From Clostridium magnum DSM 2767 (GTDB lineage: Bacteria; Bacillota; Clostridia; Clostridiales; Clostridiaceae), in NCBI RefSeq assembly GCF_001623875.1, contig NZ_LWAE01000003.1, forward strand, positions 186,001-250,000: a DNA stretch of 64,000 bases, given 5' to 3'. The notes under the pieces are model-generated. The model searched no databases, had not been told where the DNA came from, and worked only from the letters and a program-made list of their open reading frames with translations. The position numbers and the translations under genes are program-made. Positions 7,479 through 15,737 of this stretch are shown here, piece after piece. How positions within the stretch are numbered: position 1 is the first letter of the stretch; every line of letters starts with the position of its first letter.

Positions 7479-10109
7479 ATGAAAGTGACAAATGTTGATG
7501 AGTTAATGGGAAAATTAGCGGAGGTAAGAGCTGCTCAAAAGAAGTTCGCTACTTACACTCAAGAACAAGTTGATGAAATTTTTAGACAAGCAGCCATGGC
7601 AGCAAACGCTGCTAGAATACCACTTGCAAAAATGGCAGCAGAAGAAACTGGAATGGGAATAGCAGAAGATAAGATTATTAAAAATCACTTTGCTTCAGAA
7701 TACATATACAATAAATTCAAAAGCTTAAAGACTTGTGATGTTATTGAAAAAGATGAAGCATTTGGTCTTACTAAAATTGCAGAACCAATAGGAGTTGTTG
7801 CTGCTGTTGTTCCAACAACTAATCCAACATCAACTGCAATTTTCAAAGCTTTAATAGCTTTAAAAACTAGAAATGGTATAGTCTTCTCACCTCACCCAAG
7901 AGCAAAGAAATCAACTATAGAAGCAGCTAAAATAGTACTTGATGCAGCAGTTAAGGCTGGTGCTCCACAAGGAATAATTGGATGGGTAGATGAACCTACA
8001 GTTGAACTTTCAGGTATAGTAATGAAAGAAGCCGATATAATCCTTGCAACAGGTGGTCCAGGAATGGTTAAAGCTGCTTATTCATCAGGTAAACCAGCTC
8101 TAGGTGTTGGTCCTGGTAATACACCAGCTTTAATCGATGATTCAGCTGATATTAAGATGGCTGTAAACTCAATACTTCTTTCAAAGACTTTCGATAATGG
8201 TATGATCTGTGCTTCTGAGCAAGCAGTTGTAGCAGTTGATTCAGTATATAATCAAGTTAGAAAAGAGTTTGAAGACAGAGGAGCTTATATCTTAAAGAAA
8301 GATGAAGTAGCTAAGGTTGGAAGCGTAATATTAATAAACGGCGCTTTAAATGCTAAAATTGTTGGACAACCTGCTTATAAAATAGCTGAACTTGCTGGTG
8401 TAACAGTTCCTGAAACAGCTAAAGTTCTTATCGGTGAAGTAGAGTCTGTTGGACTAGAAGAACCATTTGCACATGAAAAGTTATCTCCTGTTTTAGCTTT
8501 ATACAGAGGTAGAAACTTTGATGATGCACTTGCAAAAGCTAAAACACTTGTTGAACATGGTGGAATTGGACATACTTCAGTATTATATGTAGATGAAATG
8601 AAGGCAAAGGATAAAATAGAAAAATTCTGTGCTGTTATGAAGACTTGTAGAACATTAATAAATACTCCTTCATCACATGGTGCTATCGGGGATCTATTTA
8701 ACTTTAAGTTAAATCCTTCTCTAACATTAGGTTGCGGTTCATGGGGTGGAAACTCTGTATCAGAAAACGTTGGACCACAACATCTAATAAATGTTAAAAG
8801 TGTAGCTGAGAGGAGAGAAAATATGCTTTGGTTTAGAGTTCCCGAAAAGGTTTACTTCAAATATGGTTGTCTTGGAGTTGCACTAAAAGAACTTAAAGAC
8901 TTAAATAAAAAGAAAGCTTTCATAGTAACTGATAAGGTTCTTTATCAATTAGGATACGTTGATAAAGTTACAAAAATTCTTGATGATATAGGCGTTGCTT
9001 ACAAAATTTACTGTGATGTAGAACCGGATCCAACTTTAGCAGCAGCTAACAAAGGTGCTGAACAATTAAGAAGTTTTGAACCAGATACAATCATAGCTGT
9101 TGGTGGTGGATCAGCAATGGACGCTGCTAAGATTATGTGGGTAATGTACGAGCATCCAGAAGTAGCCTTCGAAGATCTTGCTATGAGATTTATGGATATA
9201 AGAAAGAGAGTATTCACATTCCCTAAGATGGGCGAAAAAGCGATGATGATATCAGTAGCTACATCTGCTGGTACTGGTTCAGAAGTTACTCCTTTTGCAG
9301 TTATTACTGATGAAAAGACAGGATCTAAGTATCCATTAGCTGACTACGCATTAACTCCAAATATGGCTATAGTTGATGCTGAATTAATGATGGGAATGCC
9401 AAGAGGATTAACAGCTGCATCAGGTATAGATGCTTTAACTCATGCTCTTGAAGCTTACGTATCAATAATGGCTTCTGAGTTCACTAATGGATTGTGTTTA
9501 GAAGCTATAGACACAATATTTAAATACTTGCCACTTGCATACAACGAAGGTGCAACTAATAAAGAAGCAAGAGAAAAAATGGGTCATGCTTCATGTATCG
9601 CTGGTATGGCATTTGCTAATGCATTCTTAGGAATCTGCCACTCATTAGCACATAAACTAGGAGCTGAACACCACGTACCACACGGAGTTGCTAACGGATT
9701 ATTAATAAATGAAGTTATACGATTCAATGCAGTAGATAATCCAAGAAAACAAGCTGCATTTGCTCAATACAAATATCCAAATGCTAAAGCTAGATATGCT
9801 AAAATTGCTGACTACTTAGGATTAGGTGGAAGAACAGATGACGAAAAAGTTCAATTATTAATCAAAGCTATAGATGAATTAAAAGCAAAAGTTGGTATGC
9901 CAATGACTATAAAAGAATGGGGTATTTCAGAAGAAAAATTCTATGCAACTCTTGATGCTATGACAGAAAAAGCTTATGACGATCAATGTACAGGAGCTAA
10001 CCCAAGATATCCATTAATAAGCGAACTTAAACAAATATATGTAAATGTTTTTGATAAAGCTGCAGCTCTTAAAGAAGTTGCTTCAACTAAGGAAACTAAA
10101 AAGAAATAA
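7479..10109 (+). CDS. adhE2: Bifunctional aldehyde-alcohol dehydrogenase AdhE, copy 2
   Basis: An 876-aa AdhE with the same domain order as copy 1: an N-terminal acylating aldehyde dehydrogenase with C244, then an iron-type alcohol dehydrogenase with the DALTH and HSLAHKLGAEHHVPHG ligand motifs intact. It differs from copy 1 at scattered positions only; one block of about 135 bp around the GGGSAMDAAK motif is identical at DNA level, suggesting recent duplication or gene conversion. The start is the ATG of MKVTNVDEL, after GAAAGAGGTG; the longer in-frame N-terminus (MRKRCYV) is merely the translated ribosome-binding-site region. It has its own promoter and terminator. Substrate preference relative to its siblings cannot be read from sequence. 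Confidence 0.96.
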   Translation: MKVTNVDELMGKLAEVRAAQKKFATYTQEQVDEIFRQAAMAANAARIPLAKMAAEETGMGIAEDKIIKNHFASEYIYNKFKSLKTCDVIEKDEAFGLTKIAEPIGVVAAVVPTTNPTSTAIFKALIALKTRNGIVFSPHPRAKKSTIEAAKIVLDAAVKAGAPQGIIGWVDEPTVELSGIVMKEADIILATGGPGMVKAAYSSGKPALGVGPGNTPALIDDSADIKMAVNSILLSKTFDNGMICASEQAVVAVDSVYNQVRKEFEDRGAYILKKDEVAKVGSVILINGALNAKIVGQPAYKIAELAGVTVPETAKVLIGEVESVGLEEPFAHEKLSPVLALYRGRNFDDALAKAKTLVEHGGIGHTSVLYVDEMKAKDKIEKFCAVMKTCRTLINTPSSHGAIGDLFNFKLNPSLTLGCGSWGGNSVSENVGPQHLINVKSVAERRENMLWFRVPEKVYFKYGCLGVALKELKDLNKKKAFIVTDKVLYQLGYVDKVTKILDDIGVAYKIYCDVEPDPTLAAANKGAEQLRSFEPDTIIAVGGGSAMDAAKIMWVMYEHPEVAFEDLAMRFMDIRKRVFTFPKMGEKAMMISVATSAGTGSEVTPFAVITDEKTGSKYPLADYALTPNMAIVDAELMMGMPRGLTAASGIDALTHALEAYVSIMASEFTNGLCLEAIDTIFKYLPLAYNEGATNKEAREKMGHASCIAGMAFANAFLGICHSLAHKLGAEHHVPHGVANGLLINEVIRFNAVDNPRKQAAFAQYKYPNAKARYAKIADYLGLGGRTDDEKVQLLIKAIDELKAKVGMPMTIKEWGISEEKFYATLDAMTEKAYDDQCTGANPRYPLISELKQIYVNVFDKAAALKEVASTKETKKK

Positions 10110-10120
10110 TAAAATGAAAC

Positions 10121-10156
10121 TTAGGGCTGAGAAATTATCTCAGCCTTAAATTTTAT
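10121..10156. terminator. Terminator between adhE2 and the convergent small gene
   Basis: Stem AGGGCTGAGA / TCTCAGCCTT followed by AAATTTTAT, near-identical to the adhE1 terminator. The stop codon of the minus-strand 63-aa gene lies at its edge, so it may serve both directions. Confidence 0.75.
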
Positions 10157-10344
10157 AGTTTTTTAAAGGATCTGACTATGCTTACATACATGCCATCATC
10201 TACTGATTTGGTCTTATCCGAAGCCGGTTTTATACTATCAACGTCTCCTAAATCTATTCCTAGTTCTTTGGCTGATTCTACTTTAAATTTATTTTTCTTA
10301 TATTTAACTTTTTCCTCTGATATTTTGTTTCTTTTATGCGACAA
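10153..10344 (-). CDS. Small basic protein of 63 aa, unknown
   Basis: A minus-strand frame starting at TTG, with AGGATGG about ten bases upstream, and ending TAA beside the adhE2 terminator. It is rich in lysine at the N-terminus (MSHKRNKISEEKVKYKKNKF), followed by VESAKELGIDLGDVD. The KxKxESAKELG stretch faintly recalls the start of small acid-soluble spore proteins, but the usual C-terminal signature is missing and I would not assign it. It sits where copies 1 and 3 of adhE have the selenoprotein gene. It could still be a chance frame. Confidence 0.45.
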   Translation of the reverse strand: MSHKRNKISEEKVKYKKNKFKVESAKELGIDLGDVDSIKPASDKTKSVDDGMYVSIVRSFKKL

Positions 10345-10554
10345 TATCTACACCATCCTTTCAGATATACGATACTACCTCTTTAGATTAGTAATTATAT
10401 TTTTTCAAACTACAAAGTTATTATTCTACCAGCTTCTAAAAATATCCCCTACTCGTCTTTAAAATTTTGTTTCTAAATGGATTTAATGTATTATTTAACA
10501 ATTAACAATATTTTTTTCAAATATTGCTATCCTGTAGATCTCAATTTATAGATA
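10345..10554. other. Intergenic region upstream of adhE3, distal part
   Basis: No convincing gene. Shares words with the region upstream of adhE2 (AATATCCCCTAC, TTTTGTTTCTA) and contains ATTTAACAATTAACAA near 10494, a disordered repeat of Rex half-site-like motifs. Confidence 0.4.
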
Positions 10555-10572
10555 TTGTTAAATATTTAACGT
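10555..10572. promoter_or_regulatory. Rex operator candidate upstream of adhE3
   Basis: TTGTTAAATATTTAACGT matches the Rex consensus TTGTTAA-N4-TTAACAA at 12 of the 14 specified bases, missing only the last two. It lies about 100 bp upstream of the -35 box. It is the best Rex-like site in the window and implies NADH-responsive control. Confidence 0.6.
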
Positions 10573-10617
10573 TACATTTCTTGTTTTTATTTAATTTATT
10601 TCCAAATAACCCTTTAA

Positions 10618-10631
10618 TGACACCGTTTACA
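10618..10631. promoter_or_regulatory. cre (CcpA) site upstream of adhE3
   Basis: Read on the minus strand, TGTAAACGGTGTCA satisfies every position of the cre consensus TGWAANCGNTNWCA. It ends 43 bp before the adhE3 -35 box. A site upstream of the promoter could serve CcpA activation rather than roadblock repression. Confidence 0.6.
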
Positions 10632-10674
10632 CCGTTTTTTAGAAAAAAAACATGAAAAATTATCTAAATATTGA

Positions 10675-10703
10675 TTGACATTTAACAAACTATATTGCAT
10701 AAT
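10675..10703 (+). promoter_or_regulatory. adhE3 promoter
   Basis: TTGACA (10675-10680), 17-bp spacer ending ATATTG, CATAAT (10698-10703), as at the other two copies. Confidence 0.8.
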
Positions 10704-10720
10704 AATATCATAAAGTGAGT

Positions 10721-10764
10721 GCAGAAAATACTGATTAAACAAAGTGTTCAGATAATTTTCTAGC
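10721..10764 (+). promoter_or_regulatory. adhE3 leader hairpin
   Basis: GC-AGAAAAT (10721-10729) pairs with ATTTTCT-a-GC (10755-10764), and an inner CTGA (10731) can pair with TCAG (10749). Related to the adhE1 leader hairpin (shared words AGTGCAGAAAAT and TTTTCT). Confidence 0.4.
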
Positions 10765-10827
10765 TTCGCAGATTACATAACCCCTTAAATATATTAATTT
10801 AAAGAAATATGAAAGAGGTGCCAATTA

Positions 10828-13458
10828 ATGAAAGTAACAAACGTTGATGAATTAATGCAAAAACTAGCGGAAGTAAAGGCTGCTCAAAAGGAGTTCTCTA
10901 CTTTCAGTCAAGAACAAGTTGATGAAATTTTTAGACAAGCAGCTATGGCAGCAAACAACGCAAGAATTAAACTTGCTAAAATGGCTGTAGAAGAATCAGG
11001 AATGGGAATAGTTGAAGATAAGGTTATAAAAAACCACTTCGCTTCTGAATATATATATAATAAATACAAAGATGAAAAGACTTGTGGTGTTATTGAAAAA
11101 GATACTGCTTTCGGTATTACTAAAGTTGCAGAACCAATTGGTGTTATAGCTGCTGTTGTTCCAACAACTAATCCAACATCAACTGCAATTTTCAAAGCTT
11201 TAATAGCATTAAAAACTAGAAATGGTATCATCTTCTCCCCTCACCCAAGAGCAAAGAACTCAACTATAGCTGCAGCTAAAATAGTGCTTGATGCAGCAGT
11301 TAAAGCTGGTGCTCCAGAAGGAATAATTGGATGGATAGATCAACCTTCCGTTGAACTTTCTCAGATTGTAATGAGAGAAGCTGATCTTACACTTGCAACA
11401 GGTGGTCCTGGAATGGTTAAAGCTGCTTATTCATCAGGTAAACCAGCAATCGGTGTTGGTGCAGGTAATACACCAGCTATACTAGATGAAACAGCTGATG
11501 TTAAAATGGCTGTAAGTTCAATACTACTTTCAAAATCCTTTGATAACGGTGTTATCTGCGCTTCTGAGCAATCAGTGATAGTAGCTGATTCAATTTATAA
11601 TGAAGTTAAGAGAGAATTTGAAGAAAGAGGCGCTTACCTTTTAAAGAAGGACGAAATAGATAAAGTTAGAAACGTAATATTAATAAACGGTGCTCTAAAT
11701 GCTAATATAGTTGGACAATCTGCTTATAAAATAGCTGAACTTGCTGGAATAACAGTTCCTGAAACTGCTAAAGTTCTTATTGGAGAAGTAGAATCAGTTG
11801 AGCTTTCTGAACCATTCGCTCACGAAAAGCTATCCCCTGTTCTAGCTATGTACAGAGCTAAAAACTTTGACGATGCTCTTGCAAAGGCAGTAACACTTGT
11901 TGAACACGGCGGATACGGACATACTTCATCATTATATATAAACACAATGACTGCACAAGATAAAGTTGAAAAATTCGGCGCAGCTATGAAAACTGGTAGA
12001 ACTATTATAAACATGCCTGCTGCACAAGGTGCAATCGGTGACCTATTCAACTTTAAGCTAGCTCCATCATTAACATTAGGTTGCGGTTCATGGGGTGGAA
12101 ACTCTGTATCAGAGAACGTTGGACCAAAACACCTATTAAATATTAAGAGTGTAGCTGAGAGGAGAGAAAACATGCTTTGGTTTAGAATTCCAGAAAAAGT
12201 TTACTTTAAATACGGTAGTCTTGGAGTTTCATTAAAAGAACTAAAAGACTTAAATAAAAAGAAAGCTTATATAGTAACTGATAAGGTTCTTTACCAATTA
12301 GGATACGTTGACAAAGTTACAAAAGTTCTTGATGAAATAGGCGTTGCTTATAAAATATTCACAGACGTAGAACCAGATCCAACTTTAGCTACAGCTAAAA
12401 AAGGCGCTGCAGATATGATAAGCTTTGAGCCAGATACAATCATAGCTGTTGGTGGTGGATCAGCAATGGACGCTGCTAAGATTATGTGGGTATTGTACGA
12501 ACACCCAGAAGTAAGGTTCGAAGATCTTGCTATGAGATTTATGGATATAAGAAAGAGAGTTTACTCATTCCCTACTATGGGTCAAAAAGCTATGATGATA
12601 TCAGTAGCAACATCAGCTGGTACTGGTTCAGAAGTTACTCCTTTCGCAGTTATTACAGATGAGCAAACAGGTGCTAAATATCCACTAGCTGACTATGCAT
12701 TAACTCCAAATATGGCTATAGTTGATGCTGAGTTAATGATGGGAATGCCAAGAGGATTAACATCTGCATCAGGTATAGATGCTTTAACTCATGCTCTTGA
12801 AGCTTATGTATCAATAATGGCTTCTGAGTTCACTAACGGATTAGCGTTACAAGCAATAAAATTAATATTCAAAAACTTACCACTAGCATACAATGAAGGT
12901 ACTACTAACGTTGAAGCGAGAGAAAATATGGCACATGCTTCAACAATAGCTGGTATGGCATTTGCTAATGCATTCTTAGGAGTATGTCACTCAATGGCAC
13001 ACAAACTAGGAGCTGCTCACCACATACCACACGGAATTGCTAATGGATTATTAATAAATGAAGTTATAAGATTCAATGCAGTAGAAAATCCAAGAAAACA
13101 AGCTGCATTCGCTCAATACAAATATCCAAATGCTAAAGCTAGATATGCTGAAATCGCTGACTTCCTAGGATTAGGTGGAAGAACAGATGACGAAAAAGTT
13201 GAAGCATTAATCAAAGCTATAGATGAATTAAAAGCAAAAGTTAACATTCCAATGACTATAAAAGAAGCTGGAGTTACTGAAGAAAAATTCTATGCAACTC
13301 TTGATGATATGTCAGAACAAGCTTTTGATGATCAATGTACAGGAGCTAATCCAAGATATCCATTAATAAGCGAACTTAAGCAAATGTATATAAATGTTTT
13401 CGATAAACCTGCAGCACTTAAAGAAGTTGCAGCAACTAAAGAGACAAAGAAAAAGTAA
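10828..13458 (+). CDS. adhE3: Bifunctional aldehyde-alcohol dehydrogenase AdhE, copy 3
   Basis: Also 876 aa, with the same two domains, catalytic Cys in VICASEQS and the metal-binding motifs DALTHALEAY and HSMAHKLGAAHHIPHG. It is the most divergent of the three, with substitutions spread through both domains. Examples are GAGNTPAIL for GPGNTPAII, and ENMAHAS for EKMGHAS near residue 700. AAAGAGGTG precedes the ATG by eight bases. Its control region has the clearest Rex and cre sites of the three. Differences around the cofactor and substrate regions might change carbon-chain or cofactor preference, but that is inference. Confidence 0.96.
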   Translation: MKVTNVDELMQKLAEVKAAQKEFSTFSQEQVDEIFRQAAMAANNARIKLAKMAVEESGMGIVEDKVIKNHFASEYIYNKYKDEKTCGVIEKDTAFGITKVAEPIGVIAAVVPTTNPTSTAIFKALIALKTRNGIIFSPHPRAKNSTIAAAKIVLDAAVKAGAPEGIIGWIDQPSVELSQIVMREADLTLATGGPGMVKAAYSSGKPAIGVGAGNTPAILDETADVKMAVSSILLSKSFDNGVICASEQSVIVADSIYNEVKREFEERGAYLLKKDEIDKVRNVILINGALNANIVGQSAYKIAELAGITVPETAKVLIGEVESVELSEPFAHEKLSPVLAMYRAKNFDDALAKAVTLVEHGGYGHTSSLYINTMTAQDKVEKFGAAMKTGRTIINMPAAQGAIGDLFNFKLAPSLTLGCGSWGGNSVSENVGPKHLLNIKSVAERRENMLWFRIPEKVYFKYGSLGVSLKELKDLNKKKAYIVTDKVLYQLGYVDKVTKVLDEIGVAYKIFTDVEPDPTLATAKKGAADMISFEPDTIIAVGGGSAMDAAKIMWVLYEHPEVRFEDLAMRFMDIRKRVYSFPTMGQKAMMISVATSAGTGSEVTPFAVITDEQTGAKYPLADYALTPNMAIVDAELMMGMPRGLTSASGIDALTHALEAYVSIMASEFTNGLALQAIKLIFKNLPLAYNEGTTNVEARENMAHASTIAGMAFANAFLGVCHSMAHKLGAAHHIPHGIANGLLINEVIRFNAVENPRKQAAFAQYKYPNAKARYAEIADFLGLGGRTDDEKVEALIKAIDELKAKVNIPMTIKEAGVTEEKFYATLDDMSEQAFDDQCTGANPRYPLISELKQMYINVFDKPAALKEVAATKETKKK

Positions 13459-13467
13459 TAATATAAA

Positions 13468-13505
13468 TTTAAGGCTGAGGAAATTTCTCAGCCTTAAAAA
13501 ATAAA
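13468..13505 (+). terminator. Terminator after adhE3
   Basis: Stem AAGGCTGAGG(A) / (T)TCTCAGCCTT followed by an A/T tail. It is a diverged relative of the terminators after copies 1 and 2. Confidence 0.75.
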
Positions 13506-13771
13506 TATTTATTTAATATTGTGGTTTTATATAAATAGAGATAATTTGGTGTTATATACTTTGGCTAATTATAAGAATATCTGTAAATACTATTATTAGA
13601 TAATTCGAAATAAACTAAAAAGCATACAATTAAAAGTTTTTGGATCTCCCTTCAAATACTTTAGAGGCTATTGTATAGTTACAAAAACTCCTAGTCTCTA
13701 TTTATATAAGATCACATAATCAAAATATTATTATAGGATAAAACAATTTATTTATAGGATGGTGTTTGTTT
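13506..13771. other. Spacer between adhE3 and the second selenoprotein gene
   Basis: AT-rich, without a gene. It is about 230 bp longer than the matching spacer after adhE1, so this selenoprotein copy has room for its own promoter. I see no confident -35/-10 pair. Confidence 0.4.
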
Positions 13772-14050
13772 ATGGTAGTATCTATTGACGAAAAATCTGT
13801 CCCTTTATTAAAAAGAATGCTAGAGGAACAAAATAAAGAAGCTGTCAGAATATCTAAATGTGGTGTCGGCTGAGGCGGTCTTCAACTTGAAATTGTTCTG
13901 GATGAACAAAAAGGAAACGATGATGTGGTAATAGATCAGGGTATTAAAATTGTAGCTGATAAAAGTTTTTCTTTCTTTTTTACTAGTGCACTTATTACAC
14001 ATAAGGATGGTATAATGGGTCCTAGGTTTAAACTAACAACAAAGGAATAA
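13772..14050 (+). CDS. HesB-like selenoprotein, copy 2 (in-frame TGA = Sec34)
   Basis: A 92-aa frame of the same length as copy 1, with an internal TGA at 13871-13873 in the motif C30-G-V-G-U34-G-G and a true TAA stop at 14048-14050. The protein differs from copy 1 at several residues, for example DEKSVPLLKRMLEEQ versus DKKSVPLLNEMLKEQ. The TGA, the downstream hairpin and the C-terminal GPRFKLTTKE are kept. Many codon differences are synonymous, so selection acts on the full-length protein. AGGATGGTG precedes the ATG. Its likely role is as an A-type/HesB-like Fe-S or redox protein with selenocysteine at the usual cluster-Cys position. Synthesis needs selA, selB, selC and selD, none of which are in this window. 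Confidence 0.86.
13893..13909 (+). promoter_or_regulatory. Candidate bacterial SECIS hairpin, copy 2
   Basis: The same TTGTTC-TGGAT-GAACAA hairpin at the same distance (19 nt) from the Sec TGA as in copy 1. Confidence 0.7.
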
Positions 14051-14083
14051 TCTCACACCGAGGTATTTTAAACTTAATAAAAG

Positions 14084-14123
14084 AACTGCATTAGGTTACT
14101 TCAACCTGATGCAGTTTTTGTTT
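14084..14123. terminator. Bidirectional terminator between selenoprotein copy 2 and deoC
   Basis: AACTGCATTAGGTT pairs with AACCTGATGCAGTT (one mismatch), followed by TTTGTTT on the plus strand and a T-rich tract on the minus strand. The genes converge here. Confidence 0.85.
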
Positions 14124-14155
14124 ATTTCACAGTATTATGAATTTCTACTTCATCG

Positions 14156-14809
14156 TTAAGTTAACGACTCTTCTACAATTTTTATTCCAGCACTTGCTCC
14201 AATTCTATTAGCACCTGCTTCTAGCATAGCCTTTGTTGTTTTAAAATCTCTGATTCCTCCGGAAGCCTTCACTCCAACTTCATTTCCTACAGTTTTCCTC
14301 ATTAAAGCTACATCCTCTTCTTTAGCTCCTCCAGTACTAAAACCAGTAGAAGTTTTTACGAAATCAGCACCAGCTTTAACAGATAACTCACAAGCCTTTA
14401 CTATTTCTTCTTCATTTAGCAAGCAACATTCAATTATAACCTTAACTAATGCTCTTCCCTTCGCTTTTTGGGCAACAGCCTTTATATCTTCTTCTACAAC
14501 ATCATATTTCTTATCCTTTAATGCAGCTATATTTATTACCATATCAACTTCCTGTGCACCATTTTCAATGGCATTTTCTGTTTCAAAAGCCTTCACTTCC
14601 TTAGTATTGGCACCTAAAGGAAACCCTACTACAACACAAGTTTTAACACTACTGCCTTCAAGGTTTGTTCTTACTAAAGATGCATAAAAAGGGTTTACAC
14701 ATACGGATGCAAATTTATTTTGTTTTGCTTCCTCACATATTTTTACTATCTGTTCCTCAGTTGCTTCTGGCTTTAGTAGTGTATGATCTATGTAGCTTTG
14801 TATTTCCAT
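14156..14809 (-). CDS. deoC: Deoxyribose-phosphate aldolase
   Basis: A 217-aa class I aldolase that splits 2-deoxyribose 5-phosphate into glyceraldehyde 3-phosphate and acetaldehyde. The family signature includes [12 protein letters not shown] at the N-terminus, [10 protein letters not shown] (catalytic region) and [13 protein letters not shown], in which the lysine forms the Schiff base, then KASGGIRDF. The start is the ATG of [10 protein letters not shown], eight bases after AAAGGAG; a longer in-frame version only translates the leader. It stands alone, without other nucleoside-catabolism genes. The acetaldehyde it releases could feed the neighbouring AdhE enzymes, but that link is only positional. 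Confidence 0.95.
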   Translation of the reverse strand: MEIQSYIDHTLLKPEATEEQIVKICEEAKQNKFASVCVNPFYASLVRTNLEGSSVKTCVVVGFPLGANTKEVKAFETENAIENGAQEVDMVINIAALKDKKYDVVEEDIKAVAQKAKGRALVKVIIECCLLNEEEIVKACELSVKAGADFVKTSTGFSTGGAKEEDVALMRKTVGNEVGVKASGGIRDFKTTKAMLEAGANRIGASAGIKIVEESLT

Positions 14810-15009
14810 CTTATTCACTCCTTTCAAATACACAATGAAATCCTCCAATAATAGTTAAATAAAGCTGTAACTTCAAGTTATAGAATTCATTATAATATAT
14901 ATTTTACTCCTTAACCTTTACTTTATCCATATATCTTTTCTTACTAAAGTCAAATATTTTTCTATTCTTATCTCAATTATTTATAAACTATACTAAATAT
15001 TTCTGACAT

Positions 15010-15669
15010 CTAAAAATACTCTCTTAACTCAGTAATATTATTAATAACAACATCCACATTGTCTAATTCACCCTTTGATGCAAAACCATACTTGCACCCA
15101 ATAGTGTATATTTGATTTTTTATTCCAGCTTCTATATCATGCTTTCTATCTCCCACAATCGCCATCTCTTTAGGGTAACGATCTTTTATTCTAGCCAAAA
15201 TTTCATATTTTGGAATAAAATCATATTCTTCTGAACATATCATATCCTCAAAATAGTTTCCCAGTCCAAATAGCTTATCATGTGAATCTCTATAGTATCT
15301 TCTACAATTACTAATAAAAACTAGATTATAGCCTTTATTTTTTAGATACTCCAAAGTCTCTATTGCACCTTCATATAAAACTGCTCTTCCCTCTTCTATA
15401 AGAAACTTCATTTCATCACCAACTATTTCTCTACATTTATCACGGGTTTCCTTGGGCAAATTAGGCATAAAGGTCTGCCACATTTCCTGACTGTTATAGC
15501 CTAACCAATAGCCAATTTCTTCATCTGACCATTCTTTTAATTCTGCAAATTTGTTCTCCACAAGATAAGAATAAGCCTTTTTAAAAGCAGGACCATAAAT
15601 TTTCATACTGTCATGTAGGGTTCCATCATAATCAAAGAAAATAGTTTTTACATCTTTAAAATTAATCAT
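15010..15669 (-). CDS. HAD-superfamily hydrolase (phosphoglycolate phosphatase-like)
   Basis: 219 aa. Motif I FFDYDGTLHDS carries the nucleophile Asp near residue 13, motif II VFISN is near residue 120, and motif III/IV ends in IVGDRKHDIEAG near residue 173. The alpha-helical cap between motifs I and II makes it subfamily IA. Such enzymes dephosphorylate small sugar or nucleotide phosphates. It lies just downstream of the riboflavin operon. Several bacteria use HAD enzymes for the missing riboflavin-precursor dephosphorylation step, so that role is possible, but a terminator separates it from ribH. AGAAGG precedes the ATG. Confidence 0.85.
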   Translation of the reverse strand: MINFKDVKTIFFDYDGTLHDSMKIYGPAFKKAYSYLVENKFAELKEWSDEEIGYWLGYNSQEMWQTFMPNLPKETRDKCREIVGDEMKFLIEEGRAVLYEGAIETLEYLKNKGYNLVFISNCRRYYRDSHDKLFGLGNYFEDMICSEEYDFIPKYEILARIKDRYPKEMAIVGDRKHDIEAGIKNQIYTIGCKYGFASKGELDNVDVVINNITELREYF

Positions 15670-15692
15670 TATCTTAACCTTCTTCCCATAAG

Positions 15693-15730
15693 AAATAAAT
15701 TCAGATAGAATTTTTCTACCTGAATTTATT
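15693..15730 (-). terminator. Terminator after ribH
   Basis: AATAAATTCAG(G)TAGAA pairs with TTCTA(T)CTGAATTTATT on the minus strand, followed by TCTTAT; it closes the rib operon. Confidence 0.7.
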
Positions 15731-15737
15731 CCAAAAG

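Noticed and set aside
10178-10462. A 94-aa plus-strand frame after adhE2
   Set aside because: Overlaps the minus-strand 63-aa gene, lacks a ribosome-binding site and has a low-complexity composition.
10908-11231. A 107-aa minus-strand frame inside adhE3 (also 11820-12173, and 5474-5692 in adhE1)
   Set aside because: Shadow frames of highly conserved adhE coding sequence, without ribosome-binding sites.
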